From the NCBI GenBank assembly GCA_024637035.1, contig JAGXFW010000005.1, positions 1 to 64,000 on the forward strand: a DNA stretch of 64,000 nucleotides. Direction: 5' to 3'. Below are positions 1 through 8,175 of this stretch, one piece after another (within the stretch, counting starts at the first letter, position 1; the number at the start of each line of letters is the position of its first letter). A program made the position numbers and the translations under genes. The notes below the pieces were generated by a model that did not search any database, was not told the origin of the DNA, and saw only the letters and a list, made by a program, of their open reading frames with translations. Source of the stretch: Actinomycetes bacterium (GTDB lineage Bacteria; Actinomycetota; Thermoleophilia; RBG-16-64-13).

Positions 1-102
1 GCTTCGGGGCGCCGTGAGCTTCGGGGCGCCGTGAGCTTCGGGGCGCCGTGAGCTTCGGGGCGCCGTGAGCTTCGGGGCGCCGTGAGCTTCGGGGCGCCGT
101 GA
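1..102. repeat. Six tandem copies of a 17-bp unit
   Basis: The unit gcttcggggcgccgtga is repeated six times without a mismatch from the first base to position 102. It starts at the window edge, so the array may be longer. Each unit carries TGA, and because 17 is not a multiple of three every forward frame is closed within 51 bp. The reverse strand is open in all frames but has no ATG or GTG inside the array. It is most likely an intergenic minisatellite upstream of the next gene. There are no unique spacers, so it is not a CRISPR array. Confidence 0.95.
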
Positions 103-148
103 GATAGTGTCGCTACGACCCCATGTGAGCCAAGGAGGCCGAGCCGTC

Positions 149-760
149 ATGTCGCAGACCGTCACCCCCGTGGCACTCGGATCGGGCGTATTCGCCGTCA
201 ACAGCTATCGCATCGACACGGGCGACGGCTTCGTGCTGGTGGACACGGGCATGAGGAAGCACCGGGCCGCGCTGGCGGCGAGGTTGCGAGCGGGTGGGGA
301 TGAGGCCGGCCCGCTCAGGCTCATCCTCATCACTCACGGCGACATGGATCACATCGGGAACGCCGCCTATCTGCGAGGTGAGTGGGGTGCGCCGATCGCG
401 ATGCACCGGGGTGACGTCGGGATGAGCGCGGCGGGCGACATGTTCTCCGGTCGCAAGAAGCCGAACGTGCTCGTACGGACCGTGCTCTCGCTCGTGGGTC
501 GATTTCCTCAGGCCGACCGTTTTGAGCCCGATGTCCTGGTGGACGAAGGTTCCGACTTGTCCGAGTACGGGCTGGCGGGAGCCGGGGTGCTGCTGCTCGG
601 TGGACACTCCGCGGGTTCCATCGCGTTGTTCCTCGCGGACGGCAGCCTGATCTGCGGCGACGTCCTCGAGAACCGCAACGTCGGGACGGTCTACCCAGGT
701 CACGGGAGGCCGTTCTCGTTCTCGGAGCTCGTCCGGGCTCGGAAGCCTGCCAGCAGGTAG
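149..760 (+). CDS. Metallo-beta-lactamase-fold hydrolase, possibly shortened
   Basis: Predicted 203-residue cytoplasmic metallo-hydrolase. The start is ATG 149 because AAGGAGG at 132-138 lies 10 bases upstream; an upstream start at 107 has no such site. The metal motif reads THGDMDH, so the second histidine of the classical HxHxDH motif is Asp, as in some subfamilies. Later conserved blocks are GGHSAGS, ICGD and YPGHGRPF. Only about nine residues separate ICGD from YPGHG, where relatives usually have some 30-40, which suggests a short in-frame deletion and perhaps reduced activity. The substrate cannot be predicted. The gene stands alone between the tandem repeat and sucC. Confidence 0.75.
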   Translation: MSQTVTPVALGSGVFAVNSYRIDTGDGFVLVDTGMRKHRAALAARLRAGGDEAGPLRLILITHGDMDHIGNAAYLRGEWGAPIAMHRGDVGMSAAGDMFSGRKKPNVLVRTVLSLVGRFPQADRFEPDVLVDEGSDLSEYGLAGAGVLLLGGHSAGSIALFLADGSLICGDVLENRNVGTVYPGHGRPFSFSELVRARKPASR

Positions 761-1109
761 CTCGCTCCGGCGCACACCAGTGACCACCGAGAAGGTCTGT
801 CCCGACACGGGGCTGATCGTGATGGTCGTCTTGGAGAAGCGCACAGTCGAATCCCTCTAACTTCGTGGAATGGGACAACACCCATCCGCTCGCGCCGCGG
901 TAGGCTGTTCGTGCGCAGATGATCCCCCTGTCGCGGGCTCCGCACCCCGGGACTCGCGATTCTTCACCCGCCTCGTCTCTCCACCGGGCCACACCGGGGG
1001 GCCGGAATGGACACGAGGGCGGCCCACGGATCAGGAAGTCTCTGCATCCACGCTTCTCCGGAGCGGCAGCTGCCGCTGACGTCGCGCAGTCTTTGGAAGG
1101 AGTGTTGGA
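761..1109. other. Intergenic region before sucC
   Basis: About 350 bp with no convincing gene. A 26-codon GTG-initiated frame at 780-860 has no ribosome-binding site and no recognisable motif. Longer frames on both strands have no clear start signal. GGAAGGAG, about eight bases before the GTG at 1110, is the ribosome-binding site of sucC. I see no convincing promoter or terminator. Confidence 0.5.
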
Positions 1110-2339
1110 GTGCATCTCTACGAATTCGAAGGCAAGGCTTTGCTTGCCCGGCTTGGTGTGTCGACGCCCCCAGGGGAGTTCTGCCCCGATCTGGAGGCGG
1201 CCATCCAGACGGGAGAGAAGATCGGGTATCCCTGCGTGGTGAAGAGCCAGGTACTCACCGGCGGGAGGGGGAAAGCCGGGGGTATCGCCATCGTCGACTC
1301 CGCGGATGAACTCGCAGCCGAAGCCGCCCGGATCCTGCTTCTGGAGATCAAGGGACAGTCGCCGGCCGGTCTCCTGGTCGAGGGGCGAGCGCCGGCCGGC
1401 CGCGAACTCTACGCCGCCGTGGCGTTCGACACCGGCACCGCCGGCCTCGCGCTCCTTTTCTCACCGCGGGGCGGGGTCGAGGTGGAGGAGGACGCGACAT
1501 GGTTGCTGCGCATACCCGTGACCGTGGAGGATATCGCGGCGGTCACCCCCGCCTGGGTCTCACAGCGGCTCCATGCCGCCCTGGCTGCGCGCGACGCAAG
1601 CACCCCGTCCGCGGACGTCACCGCCGGCGCCCCGCCAGCCGGCGCCGCCAAGACCCCGCCCGCGGATGCCCTCCCCTCGGACACCCTGGAGGCCGTCGCC
1701 GGGCTGCTCGCCGACCTGCTCAGCGCCGTCGTGGAGTACGACCTCGAACTCCTCGAGATCAACCCGCTGATCGCCTCGGCGCACTCCCTGATCGCCGCCG
1801 ACGCCAAGGTCACAGTGGACGACGACGCCCTCTTTCGGCAGTCGGACGGCCTGGTAGTCGCGGCCCGCCCTCTTCCCACGGCCCTCGAACAGCGGGCCCG
1901 CGCGGCCTCCCTGACTTTCGTCGACCTGGACGGCGAGATCTGCCTCATGGCCAACGGGGCAGGGCTCAATCTCTCGCTCCTGGACGCGGTGGCCGCGTTC
2001 GGCTCCACCCCGGCGAACTTCCTCGATACCGGCGGCGGAGCAAGCTCAGCGAAGGCCTACGAGGGCATGCGTATCCTCCAGGACCGGAGCGCCTCCGACC
2101 CCGGCGTGCGGGCACACTTGGTGATGCTGAGCCTGGCCATCACCCGAGCGCGGGAAGCGGCCGAGGGTATCGCCCGTGCGGTCACCGAGCGGCCAGACGA
2201 CCCGGTGCCCACCTTCGCCGTGGTGCACGGCACCGGCGCGGAGGAAGGACGGCGTCTGCTGGAGGAGGCCGGGCTGCAGGTGGCCCCCGACATCAGGACG
2301 GCGGTCCAATGGGCCGCCACCGCCGAAAGAAGGGTGTAG
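1110..2339 (+). CDS. sucC: Succinyl-CoA ligase (ADP-forming) beta subunit
   Basis: The 409-residue ATP-grasp subunit of the enzyme that interconverts succinyl-CoA and succinate with nucleotide phosphorylation. The N-terminus MHLYEFEGKALL, the VLTGGRGKAGGI nucleotide-binding stretch and the ANFLDTGGGAS motif of the C-terminal CoA-ligase domain are visible. The GTG start is preceded by GGAAGGAG. An Ala/Pro/Thr-rich segment of about 30 residues (roughly 163-190) interrupts the ATP-grasp region, which explains the extra length over the usual 385-390. sucD follows after three bases, so the two are co-transcribed. A related acyl-CoA synthetase acting on another acid is possible. Confidence 0.88.
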   Translation: MHLYEFEGKALLARLGVSTPPGEFCPDLEAAIQTGEKIGYPCVVKSQVLTGGRGKAGGIAIVDSADELAAEAARILLLEIKGQSPAGLLVEGRAPAGRELYAAVAFDTGTAGLALLFSPRGGVEVEEDATWLLRIPVTVEDIAAVTPAWVSQRLHAALAARDASTPSADVTAGAPPAGAAKTPPADALPSDTLEAVAGLLADLLSAVVEYDLELLEINPLIASAHSLIAADAKVTVDDDALFRQSDGLVVAARPLPTALEQRARAASLTFVDLDGEICLMANGAGLNLSLLDAVAAFGSTPANFLDTGGGASSAKAYEGMRILQDRSASDPGVRAHLVMLSLAITRAREAAEGIARAVTERPDDPVPTFAVVHGTGAEEGRRLLEEAGLQVAPDIRTAVQWAATAERRV

Positions 2340-2342
2340 GCG

Positions 2343-3215
2343 ATGGGTTTCCTCTGCACCGATCAGACACGCGTGCTCGTTCAGGGCATCACCGGCAACT
2401 TCGGCCGCAGCCAGACTCGGCTCATGCAGGGCTACGGCACCCGCATCGTGGCCGGCGTGACTCCGGGCAAGGGAGGCGGTGAGGCTGAGGGCGTGCCGGT
2501 CTTCGACACCGTGGCTCAGGCCGTGGAGGAGGCCGGACCTCTAGACGCCACGGTCATCTACGTGCCCGCGCCCTACGCCGCCGCGGCCGTGGAGGAAGCA
2601 GTGGAGTCTCGCATACCTCTCGTGGTGGTGATCACCGAAGGGGTGCCGCTCCATGACGAGATGAGCCTGCGTCATCTCACCCGCTCGCGGGGCGTGTGGA
2701 TGATCGGCCCGAACTGCCCAGGTATCCTGGTGCCGGGCGAGACCAGTCTTGGCATGATCCCGCCCGGCTCCACGACTCCGGGGCCCGTGGCTGTGATCAG
2801 CCGGAGTGGCACGCTGACCTTCGAGATCACGAAGATCCTCACGGACAACGGCATCGGCCAGTCGGTCTGCGTGGGAATCGGCGGCGATCGGGTGATCGGC
2901 CGCGACTTCACCGACTACCTGCGGCTGGCCGAAGCCGACGCCACCACCCGGGCCATCGTACTCGTCGGCGAGATCGGCGGAGACGCCGAAGAGCGGGCCG
3001 CCGCGGTGATCGCGGCCGAGATCGAGAAGCCCGTCTTCGGACTGTTGGTGGGTCGCCATGCTCCCCGGGGCCGGCGCATGGGACACGCCGGAGCTATGAT
3101 CTCGGGGAACACCGGTACCATCGAGAGCAAGGAAGCCGCGCTTAAGGCCTCTGGGGTCACGATGGTCGACTATCTCTGGGAACTTCCCGCCGCCCTCGAG
3201 CGCTTCACGGCTTGA
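2343..3215 (+). CDS. sucD: Succinyl-CoA ligase alpha subunit
   Basis: The 290-residue CoA-binding subunit, which carries the phospho-histidine. The start ATG lies three bases after the sucC stop. Visible motifs are the N-terminal CoA-binding Rossmann region with QGITGNFG, the ITEGVP and IGPNCPG segments, and the catalytic loop GHAGAMISG with the active-site histidine near residue 249. Length and domain order match the family. With the beta subunit it forms the substrate-level-phosphorylation step of the TCA cycle or of propionate-type metabolism. The latter would fit the methylmalonyl/propionyl-CoA genes at 51-58 kb. Confidence 0.92.
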   Translation: MGFLCTDQTRVLVQGITGNFGRSQTRLMQGYGTRIVAGVTPGKGGGEAEGVPVFDTVAQAVEEAGPLDATVIYVPAPYAAAAVEEAVESRIPLVVVITEGVPLHDEMSLRHLTRSRGVWMIGPNCPGILVPGETSLGMIPPGSTTPGPVAVISRSGTLTFEITKILTDNGIGQSVCVGIGGDRVIGRDFTDYLRLAEADATTRAIVLVGEIGGDAEERAAAVIAAEIEKPVFGLLVGRHAPRGRRMGHAGAMISGNTGTIESKEAALKASGVTMVDYLWELPAALERFTA

Positions 3216-3416
3216 TGGGGCCCCCGGTGTCGTCCGCGCCTGTTGTTACAATGTCCGTACCCGACCGATACGCGGCAGGGGGCTATGAATGGTGTACGAG
3301 CAGGCTCCGCGGCGGGAACCCTTGTTCCGCCGGGCACTGAGGTCGAGATGTACTCGGGCTACGAAGAGTCCTGATCCGAACGGTCGCGGTCGCGCGGACT
3401 GAGAGGAGAACCATCT

Positions 3417-3745
3417 TTGGACACACGGATCGCCACCCTCGTGCGCAACCTCCTCGACTATTCCGTCTCCCTGGAGCCGAGAGACAAGCTCCTGATCGAG
3501 GGTGAGACCGGCTGCGAGGGGCTGGTGCGCGGGTTGATCACTGGGGCCTACGCTCGGGGAGTCCAGCCCTTCTTCGAACTTGTCGACCCCACCCTTCGCC
3601 GGGCGCAGCTCCTCGGGGCCACGAGGGAGCAAATCGACCTCGAGATGAGCTGACGTCTCGCTCGCGTGAAGGAGATGGACGCCCGCATCTACATCCTGGC
3701 CGGGGACAACCTCCTCGAGTTCGCCGACGTCCCCCCGAGGCCATG
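3417..3745 (+). pseudogene. M29-type aminopeptidase remnant
   Basis: The frame opening at TTG 3417 encodes an N-terminus typical of M29 (AmpS) metalloaminopeptidases (LEPRDKLLIEG, GVQPFFELVDP). It hits an in-frame TGA at 3651-3653. The same frame then continues with VKEMDARIYILAGDN and FADVPP, as expected of the family. In the C-run at about 3731-3737 the frame is lost: restoring one base would give DVPPEAMQ. Homology ends shortly afterwards, where a methyltransferase remnant begins. With a stop, a frameshift and loss of the metal-binding C-terminal part, no functional peptidase can be made. Confidence 0.8.
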
Positions 3746-4627
3746 CAGAGGGCGATCTGCAGGCGCTCGTGCGCTTCGCGTTCGGCCCCGCCGTACGGGA
3801 GCTGCATCTGGGGGCGCGCGACAAGGGCAAGCTCTTGATCCACGCGGTGAAGCGTCGTAACAGCCAGAGACGTTCCCGCGAGAACGTGCACCGCCACTAC
3901 GACCACATCTGCCGCAAGTTGCACCTTCGTCCAGGTGATCGCTTGGTCGACATCGGCTGCGGTTGGGGCGGCATGCGTGGCTCACGCCGCGACGGAGTAC
4001 GGGGTCGAGGGTGTCGGCCACACGCTATCCACCGAGCAGCATGCCTACGCCGAGCAACGGCTCAAAGACATGGGTCTCCATCCGCGCGTGCGCGTGGAAC
4101 TGGCCGACTACCGCGAGGTCCGCGGCGAGTTCGACAAGTTCGTCTCGATCGGCATGTTCGAACACGTGGGCAAGGAGTACTTCGGCGTCTTCTTCCGGAA
4201 GGCTCGCGAACTCCTGGTGGAGGGTGGCATCGGCGTGCTTCATACCATAGGCAATGAGAGGGAAGGCCGTCTCGACCCGTGGATCGCCAAGTACATCTTC
4301 CCCGGTGCTCATGTGCCCACGCTGGCGCAACTCGCACCGCACATGGGTGAGCACGATCTTGCCGTCACCGATGTAGAGAACTTGCGCCTTCACTATGCCC
4401 AGACCCTGGACGCGTGGGCGGCTTCGTTCGAGACGCACGTCGACGAGGTCCGCGAGCGCTTGGGAGAACCCTTCGTGCGCACGTGGCGTTTCTACCTCCA
4501 CAGTACCTGCGCGGGCTTCAAGTGGGGCGAAAGCAGGGTCTTCCAGATCGCCTTCACATTCGGTCGTCGCCCCGTGGACCGGGCCGCTCGTAGCAGCGGT
4601 AAGACGTGCGCGTGCCTTGCCGAGTGA
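3746..4627 (+). pseudogene. Cyclopropane-fatty-acyl-phospholipid synthase remnant
   Basis: SAM-dependent methyltransferase of the CFA synthase family, broken. The first part (frame of 3769) runs from the N-terminal region into HRHYDH and then directly into LRPGDRLVDIGCGWGG, so about 60 residues normally lying between are missing. Near 3960-3980 the frame shifts into the frame of 3935, which carries the rest: IGMFEHVGKEYF, LLHTIGN, FPGAHVPTLAQL and the C-terminal YLHSTCAGFKWG. The intact family converts unsaturated phospholipid acyl chains to cyclopropane or methyl-branched forms. It is fused head-on to the truncated peptidase remnant, so one deletion probably joined two former neighbours. Confidence 0.8.
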
Positions 4628-4687
4628 CGAGCGTCTGCGTTAGAGTGCGGCGGGCACGTGTGCATCGAGAAATCACGGAGGATCGCC

Positions 4688-5698
4688 ATGGCGGACCCCC
4701 TCGCCGCGTATCACGACACCTCGTCGGCTATCAGTCTGAACGACCGGGCGGCAGCCATCGTCGAACACATGATCGCCGAGCAAGCGAGCTTCGGTATCGC
4801 CGCCCACCGGCTTGAGAACGGTGCCGTCGTGCTCGATTGCGGATCTCGTGCCCTGGGTTCTCTCGAAGCCGGCCGGCTCTACGCCGAAGCGTGCCTGGGC
4901 GGGCTTGCGGATGTGCGTCTGCGCACGCTGGATCTCGATGGCTGGTCATGCCCCGGGGTCGAGGTCGACGTGAGGCACCCGCTGCTCGCGTGCATGGGGT
5001 CCCAGCTCGCCGGTTGGGCGGTCGAGGTTCCACGCGAGGGTGACGACGCCGGGTTCTACGCCCTGGGCTCCGGCCCGGCGCGGGCGCTGTGTCGGAAGGA
5101 GCGCATATTCGACCTCATCGAACACCGCGAGTCGTCGACCGCCGCCGTGCTTGCCATGGAGTCGTGGGGGTTGCCCACCGAGAGGGCCGCCGATTGGATC
5201 GCTGAAGGGTGTTGCCGGCTGTCGGCCGAGGGGCTCTATCTGCTGATCGCGCCAACGGCCAGCTTGGCGGGATCGGTGCAGGTGGCGGCCCGGGTCGTCG
5301 AGGTCGCCCTCTACAAACTCCACCGCTCCGGGTTCGACCTCACCACGGTGTTCGCGGCGTTCGGATCGTGCCCCGTGGCACCCATTGCCGCCGACGACCT
5401 CGCCGCCGTAGGCCGCACGAACGACGGCATCCTCTACGGGGGCCGGGTGTGGCTGTCGGTCCACTGTGAAGACGCCGCCATCGAGGCGATCCTCGACGAA
5501 CTGCCCTCGTCGGCGTCGGCGGACTACGGCGTCCCGTTCGGCGACTTGTACGAGCGGGCCTGCGCCGATTTCTATCAGATCGACGCACTGCTCTTCAGCC
5601 CGGCTGAGCTGTACATCACCAATGCCAAGAGCGGCCGCACCCATCACGTCGGCCGTCTTGCCCCGGAGATCGTGCGGGAGTCGTTCCTCGGCGGTTAG
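4688..5698 (+). CDS. mch: Methenyltetrahydromethanopterin cyclohydrolase
   Basis: A 336-residue enzyme that interconverts methenyl- and formyl-tetrahydromethanopterin in C1 transfer. ATG 4688 is chosen because GGAGG (4677-4681) is six bases upstream. Family signatures include the APTASLAGSVQVAARVVE region, CPVAPIA, GRTNDGILYGG near residue 241, the ASADYGVPFGDLY stretch, and a C-terminal SFLGG. Length is slightly above the roughly 315-325 usual for the family. No other methanopterin gene (fae, mtdB, ftr/fhc) lies in the window. Its stop codon sits inside the palindrome that precedes the Fic gene. Identification is strong; the physiological role is inferred. Confidence 0.9.
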   Translation: MADPLAAYHDTSSAISLNDRAAAIVEHMIAEQASFGIAAHRLENGAVVLDCGSRALGSLEAGRLYAEACLGGLADVRLRTLDLDGWSCPGVEVDVRHPLLACMGSQLAGWAVEVPREGDDAGFYALGSGPARALCRKERIFDLIEHRESSTAAVLAMESWGLPTERAADWIAEGCCRLSAEGLYLLIAPTASLAGSVQVAARVVEVALYKLHRSGFDLTTVFAAFGSCPVAPIAADDLAAVGRTNDGILYGGRVWLSVHCEDAAIEAILDELPSSASADYGVPFGDLYERACADFYQIDALLFSPAELYITNAKSGRTHHVGRLAPEIVRESFLGG

Positions 5699-5725
5699 TC
5701 AAGGTTGTATACTAACCTTGACTAA
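5695..5725. promoter_or_regulatory. Perfect 12-bp inverted repeat before the Fic gene
   Basis: TTAGTCAAGGTT (5695-5706) and AACCTTGACTAA (5714-5725) are perfect inverse complements around GTATACT. The spacer contains TATACT (5708-5713), a good -10 hexamer, although no clear -35 is seen. A start about seven bases downstream would give a short leader carrying AAGGGGG before ATG 5735. The layout suggests an operator over the promoter, perhaps bound by the winged-helix C-terminus of the Fic protein. The mch stop TAG lies in the left arm. Confidence 0.65.
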
Positions 5726-5734
5726 GGGGGAGCC

Positions 5735-7009
5735 ATGGCCAAGGTTGTTCGATGCACTTGGGTGAGTGAGGCTAGTTCAGGTCTCGCGCGGGCTGACCGC
5801 CTCTCGTGCGAGTACGATGCCTACATCCCCGATGCCCTAACCGGTCGTTCGTATACCTTCAGCGGGCCGGTGGCCGCCGATGTCACCGATGCTGAGAGCG
5901 CGATTGCTCGCTTGGATGTGGAGACCGCCGCTCTCGTCGACACTGAGGCTCTCGCCAGACTGCTGTTACGTGCCGAGTCGGTGGCGTCCTCGCGCATCGA
6001 AGGCTTGGAGGTTGGAGCGCGCCGGCTTCTGAGGGCGGAGGCGGGGCGTGCTCTGGAGGGAAGACGCACCGATGCCACCGCGAACGAGGTTCTTGGGAAT
6101 ATCGAAGCCATGTTGTACTCCGTCAAGAGCGTCGGGGTGGGAGACGAGATCAGCGTGGCCCATCTTCTGGAGGTTCACCGCCGGCTTCTTGAGGGATCGC
6201 GTTTGGAGGAACACGGTGGTCGCATCCGTACCGTGCAGAACTGGATAGGTGGCAGCAGCTTCAACCCCTGCTCGGCCGCGTTCGTTCCCCCCCCTCCTGA
6301 GTCCGTGGACGGCCTTCTCGTCGATCTCTGCGATTTCTGCAACGACGACTCCTTGCCGGCGATCGCGCAGGCTGCTATCGCGCATGCCCAGTTCGAGACC
6401 ATCCACCCCTTCATCGACGGCAACGGCCGGACGGGACGGGTGCTCATCCATCTTGTGCTGCGGCGTCGAGGGTTGACGTCGCGGGTCGTGCCGCCCATCT
6501 CACTCGTCCTCGCTACATGGGCTGACGACTACATCCGTGCCCTCGACGGCACTCGCTACCTGGGTTCGCCCGCGTCTCTCGAGGCGTGCGAGGGCAGCGA
6601 CCGATTAATCGGCCTGGTTGCGGCTGCGTGTGGACATGCCGTCGCTGATGCCATGGACTTCGAGAGGAGGATCGCCGCCCTGGAGACGTCCTGGCGTGGG
6701 CGTCTGGGCGGAATCAGATCTGAGTCAGCAGTCGACCTGCTGCTACGGCTGTTGCCGGGGGCTCCAGTCTTGAACGTCGCCACGGCCGCGGACCTGATCG
6801 GACGCAGCGGACAGGCGGCAAACGGAGCTATTGAACGACTCGTCAAGGCCGGCGTGCTGAAACAGATCGGAGGAGGTAGTCGCAATCGTGTGTTCGAAGC
6901 CACGGAGGTGATCGATGCCTTCACCGACCTCGAGCGGGGACTCGCCAGCCCTGCGGGTGACACTCGCGTGGCGCCACCAGTTCGGAGAGTGCCTCGACGG
7001 AGCCACTAA
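5735..7009 (+). CDS. Fic-domain AMP-transferase-type protein with C-terminal HTH
   Basis: A 424-residue Fic/DOC protein. The core motif HPFIDGNGRTGR is intact near residue 224, including the catalytic His and nucleotide-binding residues, so transfer of AMP from ATP to a target protein is expected. An N-terminal (S/T)xxxE(G/N) motif, SSRIEG near residue 84, is the inhibitory helix of class II Fic proteins, making the enzyme self-inhibited. The region after residue 330 resembles a winged helix (DLIGRSGQAANGAIERLVKAGVLK). The start is ATG with AAGGGGG just upstream. The palindrome before it suggests autoregulation. No antitoxin partner is adjacent. The target is unknown. Confidence 0.88.
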   Translation: MAKVVRCTWVSEASSGLARADRLSCEYDAYIPDALTGRSYTFSGPVAADVTDAESAIARLDVETAALVDTEALARLLLRAESVASSRIEGLEVGARRLLRAEAGRALEGRRTDATANEVLGNIEAMLYSVKSVGVGDEISVAHLLEVHRRLLEGSRLEEHGGRIRTVQNWIGGSSFNPCSAAFVPPPPESVDGLLVDLCDFCNDDSLPAIAQAAIAHAQFETIHPFIDGNGRTGRVLIHLVLRRRGLTSRVVPPISLVLATWADDYIRALDGTRYLGSPASLEACEGSDRLIGLVAAACGHAVADAMDFERRIAALETSWRGRLGGIRSESAVDLLLRLLPGAPVLNVATAADLIGRSGQAANGAIERLVKAGVLKQIGGGSRNRVFEATEVIDAFTDLERGLASPAGDTRVAPPVRRVPRRSH

Positions 7010-7120
7010 AGAACGGCGCGCGATCCAACCCTGGCTTTCGGTCGGCTTGCAGTGTGACCGCCGACGATGTCGAATCGTTTCGTCGGCGGCCACGCGCCCG
7101 CGCAGTCGGCAGCGCGGGTG

Positions 7121-8026
7121 CTATGTCTCGGAGCGCGCCGCCGTGGCGGTGGCCACCGAGGCGAGCGATATCCTCAGTTCAGCGCGATGCGCGCGGAAGG
7201 CGATCACGACGGCCGTCACCCACACCGCTGCCAGCGCCGCTAGTATCCACCCGCCATTCATTACCTGGGCGTGGTTGAGCAGGGTGCGCGCGTTGGTGAG
7301 CACGATGAGGCCTCCGGCGGCCGAGCCGAGTATGCGAGGTGCGGCGTGGCGCACGAGCCAGGCGGCCACCGGGGCGGCCACGACGCCTCCCGCCAGTAGG
7401 GCTCCCACCACGGGCAGCGGGAACGCCTGGGAGCGCCAGCTGATCAGGAAGCCGAGGCTGGCGAAGACCGCTACGAGGAACTCCGAGGCATCGATCGATC
7501 CAATGATCTTCCTGGGTTCCATCTTGCCTGTGGCGAGCAGGGTGGGCGTGCCGATCGGCCCCCACCCGCCACCGCCGGAGGCGTCGATGAAGCCGGCGGT
7601 GAGGCCGAGCGCCGCCAGATACCGGCCGCGGACAGGCGTGGAATCCTTGCGCACCGGTTTGACTCCGAACGTGAACCGCACGAGCACATACACGCCGAGG
7701 GCAAGCAGGAATCCGGCCATCCAGGGTTTCCCTGCTTCGGTGGACAGGTTCGACAGGACCACGGCGCCCGCGAATGCGCCGACTGCTCCGGGCACGCCGA
7801 TCCGCCACACGACGCGCCAGTCGATGTTGCCGAACTTCCAGTGGGAGAGCCCGGACATGAGCGTCGTGCCCACCTCAGAGAGGTGCACGGATGCTGAGGC
7901 CACCGTGGGGGTGAGACCGGTGGCCAGCAACAGGGTCGTGGACGTGACACCATATGCCATGCCGAGGGAGCCATCGACGAGTTGGGCCACGAAACCGACG
8001 AGAGCGAGCACGAGCAGTCCGGCCAT
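7121..8026 (-). CDS. TauE/SafE (TSUP) family membrane transporter
   Basis: A 301-residue integral membrane protein with about eight hydrophobic segments in the two-half arrangement of the TSUP family. The N-terminal GFVAQLVDGSLGMAYGV segment and the GFIDASGGGGWGPI repeat in the second half are characteristic. Family members export or import sulfite, sulfonates or other small organosulfur anions; the substrate here is not known. It is transcribed divergently from an Rrf2-type regulator with about 150 bp between them, so control by that regulator is a reasonable inference. Confidence 0.85.
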   Translation of the reverse strand: MAGLLVLALVGFVAQLVDGSLGMAYGVTSTTLLLATGLTPTVASASVHLSEVGTTLMSGLSHWKFGNIDWRVVWRIGVPGAVGAFAGAVVLSNLSTEAGKPWMAGFLLALGVYVLVRFTFGVKPVRKDSTPVRGRYLAALGLTAGFIDASGGGGWGPIGTPTLLATGKMEPRKIIGSIDASEFLVAVFASLGFLISWRSQAFPLPVVGALLAGGVVAAPVAAWLVRHAAPRILGSAAGGLIVLTNARTLLNHAQVMNGGWILAALAAVWVTAVVIAFRAHRAELRISLASVATATAARSET

Positions 8027-8118
8027 GAGAGTCCTCCTTCCGGATCACAAGGATGGGGCGGCGCAATGAATGTTGATAGTATCTATAAAGATTGTTGATT
8101 TTGTCAGCGAGAGGAATG

Positions 8119-8137
8119 TACGCCTGCCAAAGGCGTA
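8119..8137. promoter_or_regulatory. Inverted repeat between TSUP and Rrf2 genes
   Basis: TACGCCT (8119-8125) and AGGCGTA (8131-8137) form a perfect 7-bp inverted repeat around gccaa. It sits in the AT-richer divergent intergenic region, about 40 bp before the Rrf2 start. It is a candidate operator for the regulator. No consensus for this regulator is known to me. Confidence 0.45.
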
Positions 8138-8175
8138 TGTCAAATACCATTATCGAGGGGGAAGGGGCGGCACGC

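Noticed and set aside
1-102. CRISPR array or repeated-peptide gene
   Set aside because: There are no spacers between units, every forward frame contains stops, and the reverse strand has no start codon within the array.
780-860. Small 26-codon frame after the metallo-beta-lactamase gene
   Set aside because: There is no ribosome-binding site and no motif, and it cannot be distinguished from chance.
3651-3653. In-frame TGA in the M29 aminopeptidase as a selenocysteine codon
   Set aside because: The codon is not at a cysteine or active-site position, the frame is lost again about 80 bases later, and the metal-binding part is missing. It is a pseudogene.
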